NCBI GenBank assembly: GCA_002389675.1
Contig: DGQF01000041.1
Location: 1-26,261, forward strand
DNA length: 26,261 nt
Source of the DNA: Gammaproteobacteria bacterium UBA4421
GTDB lineage: Bacteria > Pseudomonadota > Gammaproteobacteria > Pseudomonadales > Azotimanducaceae
Direction: 5' to 3'
In this document: piece by piece, positions 8,591 through 15,862 of the stretch
How the letters are laid out: each line of letters starts with the position of its first letter
Numbering within the stretch: position 1 is the first letter of the stretch
Position numbers and translations under genes: made by a program
Notes under the pieces: model-generated
Databases searched by the model: none
What the model was told of the DNA's origin: nothing
Seen by the model: only the letters and a program-made list of their open reading frames with translations

Positions 8591-11560
8591 CTAGAACGTG
8601 TAACGCACACCAAGGTCATAGCGAGGCCCAAGTTGGATCGCCTGAAGCACTTGATCCTTCGTTAAACCATAAACATGCACGGTTTCGTTGGTCAAATTCA
8701 AGCCCGAAAAATACACCGTTAGATGGTCGGTCGCTTCGTATGTAATTCCAAGGTCTAACTGGCCATATGCCTTAACGTTGGTCGGATTTGTATTCGTGCC
8801 CTGGCCCTGTCCGGCGCCTGCAAGAAAATCGTCTCTCCAGTTATATGCCAGACGAACCTGAATACCGTTTTTATCGTAGTAGGCAATCGCATTGGCAGAG
8901 TCGCTCAGCCCATTGAGTACAAACTGCCCCTGGTCCGGCGTTGCATAATTATAGCCAACATCAGCATTGGCAAATGTGGCATTGACAATAAATCCAAACC
9001 CGGTGTCACCCAATGCATGCTGCAAATTCACTTCAACGCCATCAACATCGGCTTTCCGCTGGTTGACCGGCTGCGACAGGTTCCAAACTAACGTTGGATC
9101 GCCAGGCTGGCTGGTAATCGTCACGCCATCTACATAGGGACTATCCTGATAATTTTCTTGGATATATTGTCCGATTAATGAGTACTGGGTGGAATCAAAT
9201 CCACCGTCGGCAATCGCTTGATTCCACAGTTGGCCACCAACAACGTTGCCCAGATCAGCGAATAACTCAACATCATTGAATGCGGTGCCGATGAAATTAT
9301 CGACTTCCTTTTGGAAATATCCGATAGAGAAGTAGCTGTTGTCCGCGTAGTACCACTCCAACGATACGTCAAGATTGTCCGACTCGATTGGTTCCAAGGT
9401 AGGATCACCAGCGCTCAGAGCCGGCGGTGTATTGGTGCGGTATTGAATTCGACCCGCCGCCGCAATACCACCCTTTATCGCGTCATAACTCGGTCTGGTT
9501 ACGGTTTTGCTGTAAGAGGCGCGGAAGACAACATTCTCTAAAAACTCGATGTCGAAATCGAGACTTGGCAAAAACATGTCGTATTTACCGTCAAACGCTT
9601 GAAAACCCTGCACGTTATTACCCTGGGCATCAACCTCAGGAATCACCAGCACCTCTTCGCCGCCAATCCAAGACGTTTCACCAAACAACAAACTCTTCTG
9701 CGCAGACTCTACTTCTGTCTCCTCATAGCGAAATCCGACGTAAAGGTTTGAGGGCATATCTGCAATAAAACCACTCCAATTAAAGCGAATGTATGCCGCT
9801 GTCGTCTCCTCGGTGGTGCGCAAATCACTACCCCAATCCGTCGAAGCACAGTACCCAGTTCCGCAGTCCCCTATGTTGGCGTACTCACGCCCGGTTGCCG
9901 CATAGTTAGCTTCACCGGCAGCCTGCAAATCACTTAACGATGCCGAGAAAAATTCACGCTGCAGATAGGGGCTGTCATGGCCGGAGAGCTCATCAAACTG
10001 ATCTTCGATAGTCGATCGCACCACAATATCCGCAATTTCGCCCGGCGCAGTGATACCACCCCAGTTATCCAGCTGGACCGTGCTGGAGGTGGTTCTGTTG
10101 TCCACTTCGGTCATTTCAACGCCAAAATCGATACTCGAGCTTTCGTTAAAATCGAAATGCCCGCTGAGCTTAGCCTGCTCTATGTCCATCTGCGATCGGT
10201 CGTTGCTAAATACACTCCCGGTAATGATCATGTCATTGGCGTACATAGGCCGGTTAGCCTCACCCCCAGAATTAAGGTTCAACGACATAATCGGCATTTC
10301 GGAGCCCGTAATTAGCGTCTGGCCTACTTTTTCGAAACTGGCCATGGTCACTAAAGAACTGGTTCCGTTCGGGCCAATCGCTCCGGTTTTAGCTGACGAG
10401 TCGTGATAATCCAGCGCCAACGAAAGACGGTCGGTCACATCCCATGCAAGGTTGATACCTAAAGATTCGTTCTTATTCTTGCGACCGTCCTCACCCGTTC
10501 CCATCGCAAAATCAGCAAAGTTCAGCTCTTCAGTATAGGTCATCGGCGTATAATGCTGGGGCCCGCCACCCCAAACACTGCTTTGTGAAAGCGCATTGGT
10601 ATTAGAGAACCACGCTGACATATCACTGTAGGATCGCTCTAGTTCGAACTCTGAAATAATGTAGTCCAAAGTCGCCACGACGCCGTCAACCGGCGCCCAT
10701 TGAACAACCAGTTGCCCGTTCGTGCGCTCGCTTTCAAATTCAGCCATGTTATAAGCCATAGACTGAGGTATCGAGTAAAACGTTCCGGCCGAAGTAGGCC
10801 GACCAATTTGATTGGCGTCATTGGGCACAATCGAGTCGCTGGTGCCTTCGCGAGTAAACCATCCACCAGTGCTGGCGGCATTTACCGCATTATTGCGCTC
10901 CTGGCGCGAGCCCACCAAGGCAATGCCAATCGTGTCGTCGGCAAAGCGTCCCGTGTAAATCCCCGAATACTCGGGCGTAACACTATCGCCTTCCCGCGTT
11001 GAGGTGTCGGCAACCGCCTTCACCGCAATACTTGCCGTCTCGTCGGCAAACAATGGTTTTGGCGTTGAAATATTAATCGTCGAACCGACGCCGCCTGAAG
11101 GCACATCCGCCCTACCCGTTTTATATATCTGGACCCCGGCGACACCCTCGGACGCGAGGTCACCAAAGTCAAACGAACGACTCACGCCGTTGTGCGTTGG
11201 CATCTGTCGACCATTTAAGGTCACCAAGTTGTACTCTGGGCCAAAGCCTCGAACGGTGACTTGACTCCCCTCCCCTCGACTACGGGAGATTGAAACACCT
11301 GTGATTCTTTGCAGGGACTCAGCGAGATTCGCGTCTGGGAACTTACCCATTTCTTCCGCTGAGATCGCGTCGACCACACCCATGCTGTCGCGCTTGATGT
11401 CCATCGACCGCTTCAAGCTGCCGCGGATACCTGTGACAATCACCTCCTCGACTATCGCATTTTCAGCAACGGCAACATCTTCATCTGCCGCAGCGGTTAC
11501 CGAATAACTCGCGACAATAAGAGCAATGCTGCTCGCAAGTGTTTTACGCTCGAATCTCAT
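8591..11560 (-). CDS. TonB-dependent receptor (TIGR01782-like glycan-uptake type)
   Basis: This is a 989-residue outer-membrane receptor. The start is the ATG at 11560: AGAGGG lies about 10 bases upstream, and from there a typical signal peptide follows (MRFERKTLASSIALIVASYS, cleavage near residues 24-25). The frame stays open 96 codons further upstream, but that region is the regulatory leader. VEEVIVTG at 38-45 is the TonB-box region. The plug domain has the group hallmark FPDANLAESLQRITGVSI, then VTVRGFGPEYNLVTLNGRQM and GSTINISTPKP. The rest is a beta-barrel ending in YDLGVRYTF, with a terminal Phe for BAM recognition. The TIGR01782 class is enriched in Xanthomonas, Caulobacter and marine Gammaproteobacteria and often imports oligosaccharides. 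The GH16 neighbours suggest a beta-glucan oligosaccharide; that is inference. Confidence 0.93.
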   Translation of the reverse strand: MRFERKTLASSIALIVASYSVTAAADEDVAVAENAIVEEVIVTGIRGSLKRSMDIKRDSMGVVDAISAEEMGKFPDANLAESLQRITGVSISRSRGEGSQVTVRGFGPEYNLVTLNGRQMPTHNGVSRSFDFGDLASEGVAGVQIYKTGRADVPSGGVGSTINISTPKPLFADETASIAVKAVADTSTREGDSVTPEYSGIYTGRFADDTIGIALVGSRQERNNAVNAASTGGWFTREGTSDSIVPNDANQIGRPTSAGTFYSIPQSMAYNMAEFESERTNGQLVVQWAPVDGVVATLDYIISEFELERSYSDMSAWFSNTNALSQSSVWGGGPQHYTPMTYTEELNFADFAMGTGEDGRKNKNESLGINLAWDVTDRLSLALDYHDSSAKTGAIGPNGTSSLVTMASFEKVGQTLITGSEMPIMSLNLNSGGEANRPMYANDMIITGSVFSNDRSQMDIEQAKLSGHFDFNESSSIDFGVEMTEVDNRTTSSTVQLDNWGGITAPGEIADIVVRSTIEDQFDELSGHDSPYLQREFFSASLSDLQAAGEANYAATGREYANIGDCGTGYCASTDWGSDLRTTEETTAAYIRFNWSGFIADMPSNLYVGFRYEETEVESAQKSLLFGETSWIGGEEVLVIPEVDAQGNNVQGFQAFDGKYDMFLPSLDFDIEFLENVVFRASYSKTVTRPSYDAIKGGIAAAGRIQYRTNTPPALSAGDPTLEPIESDNLDVSLEWYYADNSYFSIGYFQKEVDNFIGTAFNDVELFADLGNVVGGQLWNQAIADGGFDSTQYSLIGQYIQENYQDSPYVDGVTITSQPGDPTLVWNLSQPVNQRKADVDGVEVNLQHALGDTGFGFIVNATFANADVGYNYATPDQGQFVLNGLSDSANAIAYYDKNGIQVRLAYNWRDDFLAGAGQGQGTNTNPTNVKAYGQLDLGITYEATDHLTVYFSGLNLTNETVHVYGLTKDQVLQAIQLGPRYDLGVRYTF

Positions 11561-11581
11561 GCTGATACAACCCTCTTTATA

Positions 11582-11598
11582 GAAGCCCGATGGGCTTC
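11582..11598 (-). promoter_or_regulatory. Hairpin in the 5' leader of the TonB receptor mRNA
   Basis: GAAGCCC-GAT-GGGCTTC is a perfect 7-bp stem with a 3-nt loop. It ends about 5 bases before the AGAGGG ribosome site and 22 bases before the ATG. It could protect the message or modulate translation. No T-run follows on the minus strand, so it is not a terminator. Confidence 0.5.
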
Positions 11599-11797
11599 GC
11601 AATTTCCAAAATCCAACCCAATGTACGCGCCTTGAACGCCATTGGTCAGAGTCTCTGGGCAATGGCAGCGGCGCGGAATATCGACCTTGGATCCTAGCGA
11701 ACCCTTTCGTCAAACTCATCGGTTTTGAGATTAACTGGACGAATATGCGATGACAGGGGCAAATTTCATCCTTTCGCAGCTTGGCCAGAACCTTTTT

Positions 11798-11827
11798 GCG
11801 TTGGTTGACAACGTTGTCAACCAACGC
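11798..11827. promoter_or_regulatory. 30-bp perfect palindrome, probable operator
   Basis: Fifteen bases on each side of 11812/11813 are exactly complementary, with the core TTGACAACGTTGTCAA. A central CG inside AACGTT is usual in LacI-family operators, but no LacI-type gene lies in the window. The site covers the -35 element and the whole spacer of the LytTR gene promoter, a position from which a bound protein would exclude RNA polymerase. It lies 238 bp from the receptor start. Confidence 0.7.
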
Positions 11828-11833
11828 TATAAA
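11805..11833 (+). promoter_or_regulatory. Near-consensus sigma-70 promoter of the LytTR gene
   Basis: TTGACA (11805-11810), a 17-bp spacer and TATAAA (11828-11833) predict a start near 11840 and a leader of about 64 bases. This is the only strong promoter seen in the 343-bp interval 11561-11903. The mirrored TTGACA on the minus strand has no fitting -10, so the receptor promoter was not found. Confidence 0.75.
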
Positions 11834-11841
11834 CTGTCTCA

Positions 11842-11868
11842 CCCTCATTTACGCGCAGCCGATGAGGG
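11842..11868 (+). promoter_or_regulatory. Hairpin at the 5' end of the LytTR transcript
   Basis: CCCTCAT (11842-11848) pairs with ATGAGGG (11862-11868) across a 13-base loop, directly after the predicted transcription start. The stem includes an alternative in-frame ATG at 11862 that has no ribosome site. Confidence 0.4.
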
Positions 11869-11903
11869 GGCGGGGACTTAACCGGGAGAGGAAGCCGAAA
11901 AAA

Positions 11904-12794
11904 ATGTACAGCGCTCAATTAGTCAATCAAGAACGGTGGGACCCATCCGCGCGCGGCTTGGTAGCCGCGATATGCAGCCCTGACAGGGATTCGCTGAGTC
12001 GCGTTAAGTGTCTTCTCGATGCGCGTGAAGAAATCAACTTCGTTGCCCAGTGTGACGTCCCTTCCCGGATGACACAGTTCTGCAAGATGCAACGCCCAGA
12101 TCTCATTTATATCGACGTCCGACAATCCAACTTCAATGCCGCTCAACTAGCACTTACGCTAAGCGAAACCTACTCACCACAAATTTTTATGTACATGCGC
12201 GATCAGCCGAGCCGCGACAATCCCACGGGGATGTACATTTACGACTACAGACCTATGCCATTGAACGAACGCACCCTAGATGCATCAATTCATCGCAACA
12301 GCCACAAGCCAGCGCACGGCGGGTTCGGGGAGTTCTGCGCTAAGACACCGATCAGCGCACCAAAATCCAGCTCGAGCGTCAACAAAAGCAAGCTCCCGCA
12401 TGAATGGGACACAAACAAACACCGTAAACTAAAGCTCCGCGATTGCGGCATCATCAAAATCTTACCCTTTGATGACATCCATTTCGTTGAAGCTGCAGGC
12501 GACTATATGTGCCTACACGTCAATGGCGAAACCACCATCATGCGGAGCACCATGAGGGAATTACTCAAGCGTCTGAACGACCCAGTATTCGCCCGAATTC
12601 ACCGCTCTACCGTTGTCAATATCACACAAATTGTTGAGCTAACCTCTCTCCCAAAGGGCGACGGAATGGTACAACTGGCAAACGGGAGATCTCTCAAGGT
12701 CAGTCGCAATTACATCTCTGCCCTGCAAGAGCAGATACTAATGCACCAAAGCGGTCCCCAGGACACGCGCCCAACCCATCTAGCCTACGTCTAA
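11904..12794 (+). CDS. LytTR-type DNA-binding regulator with degenerate receiver domain
   Basis: This is a 296-residue regulator of the LytR/AlgR type. The ATG at 11904 is chosen because GAGAGGAAG precedes it; in-frame starts further upstream overlap the operator or lack a ribosome site. Residues about 18-130 fold like a receiver: an acidic pair near Asp27/Asp29 and Asp71 in PDLIYIDV at the phosphorylation position. However, the conserved Lys-Pro is Met118-Pro119. Residues about 166-270 are the LytTR domain (IKILPFDDIHFVEAAGDY, MRELLKRL, FARIHRSTVVNI, LKVSRNY). It is divergent from the TonB receptor gene, which suggests control of the locus. No sensor kinase lies nearby. Its promoter carries a long palindrome, so it is probably itself repressed. 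Confidence 0.88.
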   Translation: MYSAQLVNQERWDPSARGLVAAICSPDRDSLSRVKCLLDAREEINFVAQCDVPSRMTQFCKMQRPDLIYIDVRQSNFNAAQLALTLSETYSPQIFMYMRDQPSRDNPTGMYIYDYRPMPLNERTLDASIHRNSHKPAHGGFGEFCAKTPISAPKSSSSVNKSKLPHEWDTNKHRKLKLRDCGIIKILPFDDIHFVEAAGDYMCLHVNGETTIMRSTMRELLKRLNDPVFARIHRSTVVNITQIVELTSLPKGDGMVQLANGRSLKVSRNYISALQEQILMHQSGPQDTRPTHLAYV

Positions 12795-12825
12795 CAGGCG
12801 AGCGAAATCAGCCGTCGGCAGCAAG

Positions 12826-13365
12826 CTATAGAAGACTCTTCACTTGCTTGGCACAATCTTCTGCGGGGCTCCAAAACCAACCTTTAGGATCCCACGCGCG
12901 GCCGCATGCCATGTATACACATTGCGTATACGCTTCAACAGCGCGCTCTTTTTCCCCCAGTTCATGGAGCGATCGCGCTTTAGCCCAAAGTGCCATAGAG
13001 ACATCATTGATCAGATAGTTTTCCTGAATGCGGGCTTTGACCTTTTTGCTGACTCGACCAGTCTTGGGGCACTGTGCGTTGCTTTCGAACATCGCCTTTT
13101 GTACATGCCCCGCAGCTACCGCCCAGTTTGAGAAGCAGGCGTCAACATGGCGAATAGCTGCCTGATATTGCCCCTGAGAAAACAGTTCAACAGCCGTTAC
13201 CGACCACAATGCCGAGTCACCCAGATCTGCGTTTGACGAAACACAGACACCCGGTTGCGTGTTTTCTATTGCCGAAACAGATTCACCCGCCAAAGCTGCA
13301 ACGGGCACCGCCGTTACCCACGCCAAAATCACTGTAACAATCCGTCTATTCATCACTCGTATCAT
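12826..13365 (-). CDS. Small exported TPR-like protein of unknown function
   Basis: This is a 179-residue protein with a Sec signal peptide (Arg-rich start, hydrophobic stretch, AALAGES near residues 24-29). The mature part has TPR-like helices, FSQGQYQAAIRHVDACF and LWAKARSLHELGEKERAVEAY, and ends in a WDPKGWFWSP motif. I recall that motif from proteins loosely annotated as beta-glucanase precursors, but nothing here looks catalytic. The start may be the ATG at 13365 or at 13353, a four-residue difference. It follows the second GH16 gene by 45 bp on the same strand, so the two are probably co-transcribed. A role beside the periplasmic glucanase is guesswork. Confidence 0.75.
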   Translation of the reverse strand: MIRVMNRRIVTVILAWVTAVPVAALAGESVSAIENTQPGVCVSSNADLGDSALWSVTAVELFSQGQYQAAIRHVDACFSNWAVAAGHVQKAMFESNAQCPKTGRVSKKVKARIQENYLINDVSMALWAKARSLHELGEKERAVEAYTQCVYMACGRAWDPKGWFWSPAEDCAKQVKSLL

Positions 13366-13410
13366 GCACCCAGCCTTTTGTCTTTTGCCCCAAATTCATC
13401 CTCCTCAACT

Positions 13411-14244
13411 TCACCGCAACCGTTCATGCTTAACCCAGTCTACCTCCATCACCCAGGCCTTTGCGGTCATCGGTCCCGGCTTGATCTTAGCAAAATTGAG
13501 AATCGCAAAAAATGGTTCGGGCAGAAGCGCCGCACCCTCTTTAACTCTGTATATTTCTTCACCATCAAGACGAAAGACAAGATCCTCGTTCCACCATTCG
13601 ACGCCATACTCGTGCCACTGCCCCAAAGCCGCCTGCTGCACCAGCATATTCGCCTGCCAATCGCCGCCTCCGCAGTGCCCCAGGTTTGTGATGATGCGAG
13701 CTGCATAGTGATTCGGCCCACCATCGGAGTGGTGCTCAAAGACGTCTATCTCACCGGAGCCTCTTACCGGCCAACAGACCTTTTCATCCGGCTCCTCAAG
13801 CGGAGGTTCATTGTTCAAAGCACCCAACAGCCACCAAGCTGGGAACATGCCTGCCTGGCCGCTATCAAACACGCGTAACCGCGCAGTCCAACGACCACCA
13901 GAGAACTCCTGGCGGTTCTTCGTCGTAATGCGCCCCGCAACATATTGAGTCGGGGGATGTTGGTTGCCGCTTTTATCCCAATTAAAACACCTGCGCTTCT
14001 CGCCAAGATCCACGACCCGCAGCTTTAGGGTTCCGCCACTGACCTCTCTTGTTGCATGCTGGCCTTCCCTTACATAACACTGGTCTTCTTCGTTGACCCA
14101 GAGCAACTGATCTTGCCAATTTTGGTGATCAAATACTTCAAAGTCGTCAAAGAAATCAGTTTGCCAATCGGCCTCAACTGGCCCAGCCAAACTGTTCAAA
14201 CTCAAGAATCCCAGCACTCCAGTAATAATTGCAATTTTTATCAT
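13411..14244 (-). CDS. Secreted GH16 glycoside hydrolase (second copy)
   Basis: This is a 277-residue enzyme with a Sec signal peptide of about 20 residues (LSLNSLAG) and a single GH16 domain. GRWTARLRVFDSGQAGMFPAWWLLG is the substrate-cleft strand, and the active site is GEIDVFEHHSD, with Glu165, Asp167 and Glu170 in the ExDxxE pattern. The C-terminal KAWVMEVDWVKH is the usual closing strand. It has no extra binding module and no lipobox, unlike the GH16 protein at 1867-3591, so it is probably periplasmic or released. The ATG at 14244 has GGAG 6 bases upstream; a GTG at 14256 is also in frame. Likely substrate: beta-1,3-glucan or a related glycan, not resolved by sequence. Confidence 0.88.
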   Translation of the reverse strand: MIKIAIITGVLGFLSLNSLAGPVEADWQTDFFDDFEVFDHQNWQDQLLWVNEEDQCYVREGQHATREVSGGTLKLRVVDLGEKRRCFNWDKSGNQHPPTQYVAGRITTKNRQEFSGGRWTARLRVFDSGQAGMFPAWWLLGALNNEPPLEEPDEKVCWPVRGSGEIDVFEHHSDGGPNHYAARIITNLGHCGGGDWQANMLVQQAALGQWHEYGVEWWNEDLVFRLDGEEIYRVKEGAALLPEPFFAILNFAKIKPGPMTAKAWVMEVDWVKHERLR

Positions 14245-14370
14245 CGTTTTCTCCACTACCTACCGCACAATCGTCCACCGCCCCTGTAGCCGAACCAGTT
14301 CTGACAAAGATAAGCCAGCAAAATCAATATTTCGTTTTTCACCATTGGCGCGTCAAGCTAAACTGCGGCT

Positions 14371-14841
14371 ATGCCTTTCAACGTTGTCCTGTACGAGCCT
14401 GAAATTCCGCCCAATACTGGGGCAATCATTAGATTGTGTGCCAATACCGGCGCCCAATTGCACTTAATCAAACCTTTAGGCTTTGCCTGGGATGACAAAC
14501 GCTTGCGCCGGGCCGGTTTGGACTATCTGGCGTTAACGCACGTTACCCTGCACGAAAACCTCGCCGCGTGCCTTGCCATAACGGCACCTGACCGTGTGTT
14601 GGCGTGCACTACCAAAGCCAAAACCCGTCATTCCGCGATCGCATACCGACCCGGTGACGTACTCCTTTTTGGGCCTGAAACGCGAGGGTTGCCTGAATCC
14701 CTGCTCAATGACCTGCCTGAACAAAATAAACTGAGAATTCCCATGCAGCCTGATTCACGCAGTTTAAATTTAGCCAACGCTGTATCTGTAGTGCTCTATG
14801 AAGCCTGGCGCCAAATCGATTTCCAGGGCGCGCTGCCTTAG
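14371..14841 (+). CDS. trmL: tRNA (cytidine(34)-2'-O)-methyltransferase TrmL
   Basis: This is a 156-residue SPOUT methyltransferase that 2'-O-methylates the wobble base of tRNA-Leu isoacceptors. The three knot motifs are present: PEIPPNTGAIIRLCANTGA near the start, LLFGPETRGLP around residue 97, and RSLNLANAVSVVLYEAWRQ near the C-terminus. The length is usual for TrmL. It marks the boundary between the glucan locus and the conserved core block. Its TAG stop overlaps the stop of the converging secB gene. The 126-bp interval shared with the divergent GH16 gene (14245-14370) shows no clear promoter. Confidence 0.95.
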   Translation: MPFNVVLYEPEIPPNTGAIIRLCANTGAQLHLIKPLGFAWDDKRLRRAGLDYLALTHVTLHENLAACLAITAPDRVLACTTKAKTRHSAIAYRPGDVLLFGPETRGLPESLLNDLPEQNKLRIPMQPDSRSLNLANAVSVVLYEAWRQIDFQGALP

Positions 14842-15344
14842 TGCGTAACCCCGTCCACCTCAGTTGCCTGCTCGGCTTGACTCTGGGCATGCTGCATCGC
14901 CTGTTTAAACAATGCTTCAAAATTTACCGGCGCAAGATTGAGTGCCGGAAAACCACCCCGCACGCACAGACTGTCAAGATTTTCACGTAGGTAGGGAAAC
15001 AGCGCCGTGGGACAAGCAATACCCAGTATCTGATTCAATTGCCCACCCGGCTGTGCACCCTCAATCACAAACAAACCGGCATATTGGACTTCGGCAACAA
15101 ATGCCACGCGCTCCGAATCGCGCTTAGAGGTCACGGTGCAGGACAGAATCACCTCAAAACGGTTCTCTCCCGCTGGGTCTACTTTTGTGTTGATGTCGAC
15201 CTGCGTCTCAGGCTTCCATTGCTCACTAAAGATTGTCGGCGAACCTGGCGATTCAAACGATGCGTCTTTTAAGTACATGCGCTCAACACGCATCTGAATT
15301 GGCGCCACGGATTCCGACTGCTGCGTTTCTGTGTTCTCACTCAT
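14838..15344 (-). CDS. secB: Protein-export chaperone SecB
   Basis: This is a 168-residue SecB, the cytosolic tetrameric chaperone that holds precursors unfolded and hands them to SecA. Recognisable blocks are RMYLKDASFESP, the FEVILSCTVTSK strand, QYAGLFVIEG, GIACPTALFPYLRENLDSL and the GFPALNLAPVNFEALF tail. The ATG at 15344 overlaps the upstream rhodanese stop as ATGA, so the two are translationally coupled. The frame is open 11 codons further upstream, inside the rhodanese gene, but that start is not needed. In many Gammaproteobacteria grxC lies between these two genes; here it is absent. Confidence 0.96.
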   Translation of the reverse strand: MSENTETQQSESVAPIQMRVERMYLKDASFESPGSPTIFSEQWKPETQVDINTKVDPAGENRFEVILSCTVTSKRDSERVAFVAEVQYAGLFVIEGAQPGGQLNQILGIACPTALFPYLRENLDSLCVRGGFPALNLAPVNFEALFKQAMQHAQSQAEQATEVDGVTH

Positions 15345-15757
15345 TTTTTCACCACTGGTAGACTTTGACCACGCCATTCAGTGATCCCACCGCGCAGCCG
15401 GCTGACGTGCTCAAAACCGGCTTTGCGCAAAACGGTACCCGCAGTACCGGAATGCTGTCCCATTTTGCAAGTGATGATCACATGCTTGTCCTGATATTTT
15501 TTTAAATCTCCCAGGCGAGATTCCAAGCTGCTGTAAGGAATATGAATTGCGTCTACAATATGCCCCTGATCAAACTCTGCTTTGTCGCGCACATCGAGCA
15601 CTATCGCACCTTCTTTATTGACTAAATTTACGACATCTTGCGCGCTCAAAGTTGCGCCACCACGGCTCATTTCATTGCGGATAAACAACGCCAGTAATAC
15701 CGCAAATGCACCAACCAAATAAGGATGATTGCCGATGAAGATAAATAATTGGTCCAT
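15341..15757 (-). CDS. yibN: Membrane-anchored rhodanese-like protein (YibN type)
   Basis: This is a 138-residue protein with one N-terminal membrane segment (residues about 12-27) and a single cytoplasmic rhodanese domain. DVRDKAEFDQGHI is the CH2A-like motif, and the catalytic loop is TCKMGQHSGTAG with Cys97. Rhodaneses carry persulfide sulfur, but the partner of YibN is not known. GGAAGAG precedes the ATG. The gene overlaps secB by 4 bp, and the pair is the usual yibN-secB unit without grxC. Confidence 0.92.
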   Translation of the reverse strand: MDQLFIFIGNHPYLVGAFAVLLALFIRNEMSRGGATLSAQDVVNLVNKEGAIVLDVRDKAEFDQGHIVDAIHIPYSSLESRLGDLKKYQDKHVIITCKMGQHSGTAGTVLRKAGFEHVSRLRGGITEWRGQSLPVVKK

Positions 15758-15798
15758 ATACTCTTCCGCCCGTTGAAGGGGTCTACGAAAACCGCGCG

Positions 15799-15804
15799 AT
15801 TATA
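15799..15804 (-). promoter_or_regulatory. -10 element for the yibN-secB operon
   Basis: A perfect TATAAT reads towards yibN, 41 bp upstream of its ATG. The -35 region (about 15822-15827, CAAAAA) is poor, so the promoter is only partly supported. Confidence 0.45.
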
Positions 15805-15825
15805 CACACGGTGAGAGATGATTTT

Positions 15826-15834
15826 TGCTAGAAT
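15826..15834 (+). promoter_or_regulatory. Extended -10 promoter of gpmI
   Basis: TGCTAGAAT is an extended -10 element (TGn plus TAGAAT) that predicts a transcript start near 15841, about 22 bases before the gpmI ATG. No clear -35 is seen, which is acceptable for this promoter type. Confidence 0.5.
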
Positions 15835-15862
15835 TTTCACTGTCGAAAAACTGCACTAAGAT

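Noticed and set aside
11792..11820. Mirror-image receptor promoter using the minus-strand TTGACA of the palindrome
   Set aside because: The hexamer at the correct spacing is AAAAAG, not a usable -10.
11561..11848. N-terminal extension of the TonB receptor by 96 codons
   Set aside because: The extension has no signal peptide, covers the operator and leader hairpin, and the ATG at 11560 has a good ribosome site followed by a normal signal peptide.
13255..13878. 207-residue plus-strand reading frame across the second GH16 gene
   Set aside because: It lies antisense to a GH16 gene with intact catalytic motifs and has no recognisable domain.
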